NCBI GenBank assembly: GCA_036514635.1
Contig: DATBWU010000387.1
Coordinates: forward strand, 1 to 6,974
Reading direction: 5' to 3'
Source: DASSFZ01 sp036514635
GTDB lineage: Bacteria > Chloroflexota > Anaerolineae > Fen-1058
DNA length: 6,974 nucleotides
Shown: piece by piece, positions 5,039-6,974 of the stretch
How the letters are laid out: each line of letters begins with the position of its first letter
How positions within the stretch are numbered: the first letter of the stretch is position 1
Made by a program: the position numbers and the translations under genes
The notes under the pieces: model-generated
The model's database searches: none
What the model saw: the letters and a program-made list of their open reading frames with translations, nothing else
Told to the model about the DNA's origin: nothing

Positions 5039-6487
5039 TCATCCGTGCCCCAATCCCTCATGCTCTTCGAAGACATCCGCCTCGAAGAGGTACAGATCGG
5101 TGTCCGGCCGGCGCCAGGCGTCGGCCGGCAGGCCGGCCTTCATCGCGCACAGGTTGGTGAGATACTCGTCGCGATCCCAGCCCTGCTCGACCGGGACCTG
5201 CGGCAAGAACAGCCCGCCGCGATGTCCACGCCGCACCAACACGCCGTGCTGGCCGACAATCACCTCGTCCGGGGACGAGGCTTTGCGCAGCGGCGTCAAC
5301 ACGCTGATGTCGATGTGTAGATCGTTCGATTCGTGTGGCTGCATCGGCGCGAAGCGCGGATCATCCACCGCCGACAGGAGCGACACGCGCCGCACCGATT
5401 CCCACACCTCGCTCCGCGCGAATATTTCCCCACGGCATCCGCGCAGCTCGCCGGTCGATTTGACGCGCAGCGTGACGAACGTCGCGCGCGGCAAGTGCAG
5501 GCCGGGCGAGTCGAATTGCAGCCCCGGCAGCGACCAATCGTTGAGATGGGCGACGATCGTCCCGCGCGCCAGGTGCAGCAGCTCGGTCTTCTCGGCGTCC
5601 GTCAACGCGGGCGGCGAGCCGTGTGCGAAGCCGATCGCCGCATACCCGACGACGCGATCGCGCTCACCGTTCGGCACATCGCCCGAATTGGCGTAACGCA
5701 ACAACTCGGCCCGCCCCGCGTCGAGGCCGTGCGCGAGCATCATCGCCGTCAACACCGGCCCCTGGCCGCACATGCGCGTGTGCAGGTTCGGCACGCGCCA
5801 CTCGTGCATCGATTCGAAGGCTGCTTCGAGCGCCAGCGGATCGAGGCTGAGCACCGCCGCCAGCGTCTCGCGATCGACCTCCTGCGCGCCGGAGTACGGC
5901 GGGTAGTGTGACAAATCGGTCGAGGCGACGACGACGACGTTCTTGCTGCCGATCGCGTGCGTCAACCCGTCGGCCAGCGCGCGGCAGTTATCGAGCGTGG
6001 GGCGGCCGATCGAGATCGGGACAAAGGACTGCCCCGGCATCACTCGCTGAAGGAACGGGAGCATCACTTCGATCGAGTGCTCGGTGTCATGCGGGTCGAG
6101 GCCGACTTGAATGTGATCATCCGCATCGCAGATCGACCGGGCCAGCGCCGAATCGATCGGCACGTCGCCCAGCGGCGTGCGCCATGCGCCTTCGGTCCAG
6201 ATCGACGCGCCGTCGAAGGCGTAACTGTAGCTGTGATTGAAGCCCAGCACGATCACGCCGTCGCACGCACGGCCCTGTAACGACTTGAACGTGTGCGCTG
6301 CGACCGGCCCGCTGTATACGTAACCCGCGTGCGGCGCAATCAAAATCGACGGTTGCCACTGGCTCGGCTGGGCCTGCGCCAGATAACCGTCGATCATTTG
6401 CGCCAACTCGGTCGGGTCGTTCGGGTAAAACATCCCGGCGACCGCCGGAAAGCGAATGGCATCTGAGTCTGAGGTTTTCCGGGACAT
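5039..6487 (-). CDS. MEMO-AMMECR1 fusion (AmmeMemoRadiSam proteins B and A)
   Basis: This 482-residue protein joins two components that are separate genes in many genomes. The first ~290 residues are a MEMO domain, related to LigB-type extradiol dioxygenases: RFPAVAGMFYP, APHAGY, GFNHS, DTEHSIEVMLPFLQ, STDLSHYP and MCGQGP. Counted from the chosen Met, His53, His85, His194 and Cys240 correspond to conserved metal-site residues of human MEMO1. From about residue 295 an AMMECR1 domain follows, with its LRGCRGEI hallmark (348-355) and the DIDISVLTPL-like LHIDISVLTPL. In AmmeMemoRadiSam systems these proteins occur with a radical SAM enzyme; the chemistry is not settled, and no such partner is in this window. 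The start at 6487 is preferred because AAGGA lies five bases upstream. An ATG twelve codons earlier has only repeat sequence before it and no ribosome binding site. Both domains look complete. Confidence 0.92.
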   Translation of the reverse strand: MSRKTSDSDAIRFPAVAGMFYPNDPTELAQMIDGYLAQAQPSQWQPSILIAPHAGYVYSGPVAAHTFKSLQGRACDGVIVLGFNHSYSYAFDGASIWTEGAWRTPLGDVPIDSALARSICDADDHIQVGLDPHDTEHSIEVMLPFLQRVMPGQSFVPISIGRPTLDNCRALADGLTHAIGSKNVVVVASTDLSHYPPYSGAQEVDRETLAAVLSLDPLALEAAFESMHEWRVPNLHTRMCGQGPVLTAMMLAHGLDAGRAELLRYANSGDVPNGERDRVVGYAAIGFAHGSPPALTDAEKTELLHLARGTIVAHLNDWSLPGLQFDSPGLHLPRATFVTLRVKSTGELRGCRGEIFARSEVWESVRRVSLLSAVDDPRFAPMQPHESNDLHIDISVLTPLRKASSPDEVIVGQHGVLVRRGHRGGLFLPQVPVEQGWDRDEYLTNLCAMKAGLPADAWRRPDTDLYLFEADVFEEHEGLGHG

Positions 6488-6492
6488 AGGAA

Positions 6493-6497
6493 TCCTT
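6493..6497 (-). promoter_or_regulatory. Ribosome binding site that decides the MEMO-AMMECR1 start
   Basis: On the minus strand AAGGA ends five bases before ATG at 6487. The upstream in-frame ATG at 6523 is preceded by CACTGTT-type repeat sequence with no purine-rich site, so the shorter protein is preferred. Confidence 0.6.
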
Positions 6498-6525
6498 CGC
6501 GCTAGCCCACCCCTGGTCAGCATAG

Positions 6526-6571
6526 CAGTGAACAGTGAACAGTGAACAGTGTTCAGTGGACAGTGTTCAGT
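6526..6571. repeat. Seven-base tandem repeat CAGTGNN
   Basis: About six and a half units of CAGTGNN lie head to tail: three CAGTGAA, then CAGTGTT, CAGTGGA, CAGTGTT and a final CAGT. The array is flanked by AGCAGTG (6524-6530) and CACTGCT (6576-6582), an inverted pair. It fills the gap between the methyltransferase and the MEMO-AMMECR1 gene. The TGA of the methyltransferase lies inside it, so its last residue or two are encoded at the repeat edge. Confidence 0.85.
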
Positions 6572-6974
6572 ATAGCACTGCTTTCAGCAGGATGTACAGT
6601 CCCATATTGCCGGTTTGACCATCACTGCGAAATGTTTCCACCACATCAAAACCGGCGCGGCGGCAAAGATCGGTTAACTCGGCTTCCTCAAAGTGATGGA
6701 CGTACCGCAGGCCACGCCCGCCACGCCGCCAATCGAGCAAATAATCACCGGCGTCCACGTCGCCCGGTTGAAGACCGATTTCGCTCCACGCGACGACTTT
6801 GCGCGCCAGGCGCGGCACGTGCAGAAATTGCCACACGGACACGGCACATCGATGTCCCGGCTTCAGCACGGAACGAATCGCTTGCATCAGCCGCAGGCGG
6901 CGGCGCGCGCCAGGGATGTGATGCAACATCGAGAAGCACACGGCAACGTCAAACAGCCCAAGGCCCTCGGCCCA
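6567..6974 (-). CDS. Class I SAM-dependent methyltransferase, C-terminal part (Trm9/ALKBH8-like)
   Basis: The last 135 residues of a methyltransferase enter at the right edge; the start and the glycine-rich SAM-binding motif are outside the window. FDVAVCFSMLHHIPG is motif IV and the following strand-loop, and SVLKPGHRCAVSVWQF is the next strand and turn, with PGH where PGG is usual. The C-terminal pattern (GDYLLDWRRGGRGLRYVHHFEEAELTDLCRRAGFDVV) resembles Trm9/ALKBH8-type tRNA wobble-uridine methyltransferases, which have a YYHLF..GEL segment here. That subfamily call is tentative; many small-molecule methyltransferases share this core. The open frame continues to the edge, so an internal GTG at 6941 is not the start. 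The gene runs in the same direction as the MEMO-AMMECR1 gene, 79 bases away. Confidence 0.82.
   Translation of the reverse strand, partial: WAEGLGLFDVAVCFSMLHHIPGARRRLRLMQAIRSVLKPGHRCAVSVWQFLHVPRLARKVVAWSEIGLQPGDVDAGDYLLDWRRGGRGLRYVHHFEEAELTDLCRRAGFDVVETFRSDGQTGNMGLYILLKAVLY
6569..6577 (-). promoter_or_regulatory. Candidate promoter for the MEMO-AMMECR1 gene
   Basis: On the minus strand TGC plus TATACT (6574-6569) forms an extended -10, and TGTACA (6598-6593) lies 18 bases upstream as a possible -35. It would overlap the methyltransferase 3' end and place the heptamer array in the 5' leader of about 75 bases. The match is good but the function is unproven. Confidence 0.42.

Noticed and set aside
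6488..6523. Longer MEMO-AMMECR1 start at 6523
   Set aside because: No ribosome binding site precedes it, it abuts the heptamer array, and the added residues are not part of the MEMO fold.
6526..6571. Heptamer array as a CRISPR array
   Set aside because: Units of seven bases with no spacers and no cas genes nearby.

Overview
This is a GC-rich, gene-dense bacterial chromosomal window. It has two converging gene blocks and no phage, insertion sequence, CRISPR array, tRNA or rRNA. The gene content, the short-period repeats in the gaps and the GC-rich codon use would fit an environmental Chloroflexota (Anaerolineae-like) genome. That placement is inferred from general resemblance and is only moderately secure.

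Plus-strand block (1-3983): the last codons of an upstream frame overlap (ATGA) the start of a left-handed beta-helix acyltransferase (48-824). Next come a membrane-anchored family 2 glycosyltransferase of the polyprenyl-phosphate/DPM1-like type (899-2149) and a B12-binding-domain radical SAM protein (2349-3983). The first two look like envelope glycolipid or surface polysaccharide enzymes. The radical SAM protein resembles the BchE/HpnJ class and may act on a lipid or isoprenoid in the same pathway, but its substrate cannot be read from the sequence. A 199-bp gap with a tandemly duplicated hairpin and its own extended -10 promoter separates it from the glycosyltransferase.

Junction (3984-4112): a long imperfect palindrome is followed by a perfect hairpin with T-runs on both sides. 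This hairpin serves as a shared terminator for the radical SAM gene and the converging ribosomal protein gene.

Minus-strand block, in transcription order from the right edge: a 5'-truncated class I methyltransferase with Trm9/ALKBH8-like features (6974-6567), a heptamer repeat, a MEMO-AMMECR1 fusion protein (6487-5039), a hicB-hicA toxin-antitoxin pair with the antitoxin first and a 4-bp overlap (4960-4458), and rpsU for ribosomal protein bS21 (4316-4113). rpsU starts at TTG and has its own near-consensus promoter.

The most interesting items are the single-chain MEMO-AMMECR1 protein with no AmmeMemoRadiSam radical SAM partner in the window, the uncharacterised B12-radical SAM protein beside glycolipid enzymes, a HicB with no visible DNA-binding domain but a repeated heptamer at its promoter, and a different short-period repeat or hairpin in almost every intergenic gap.
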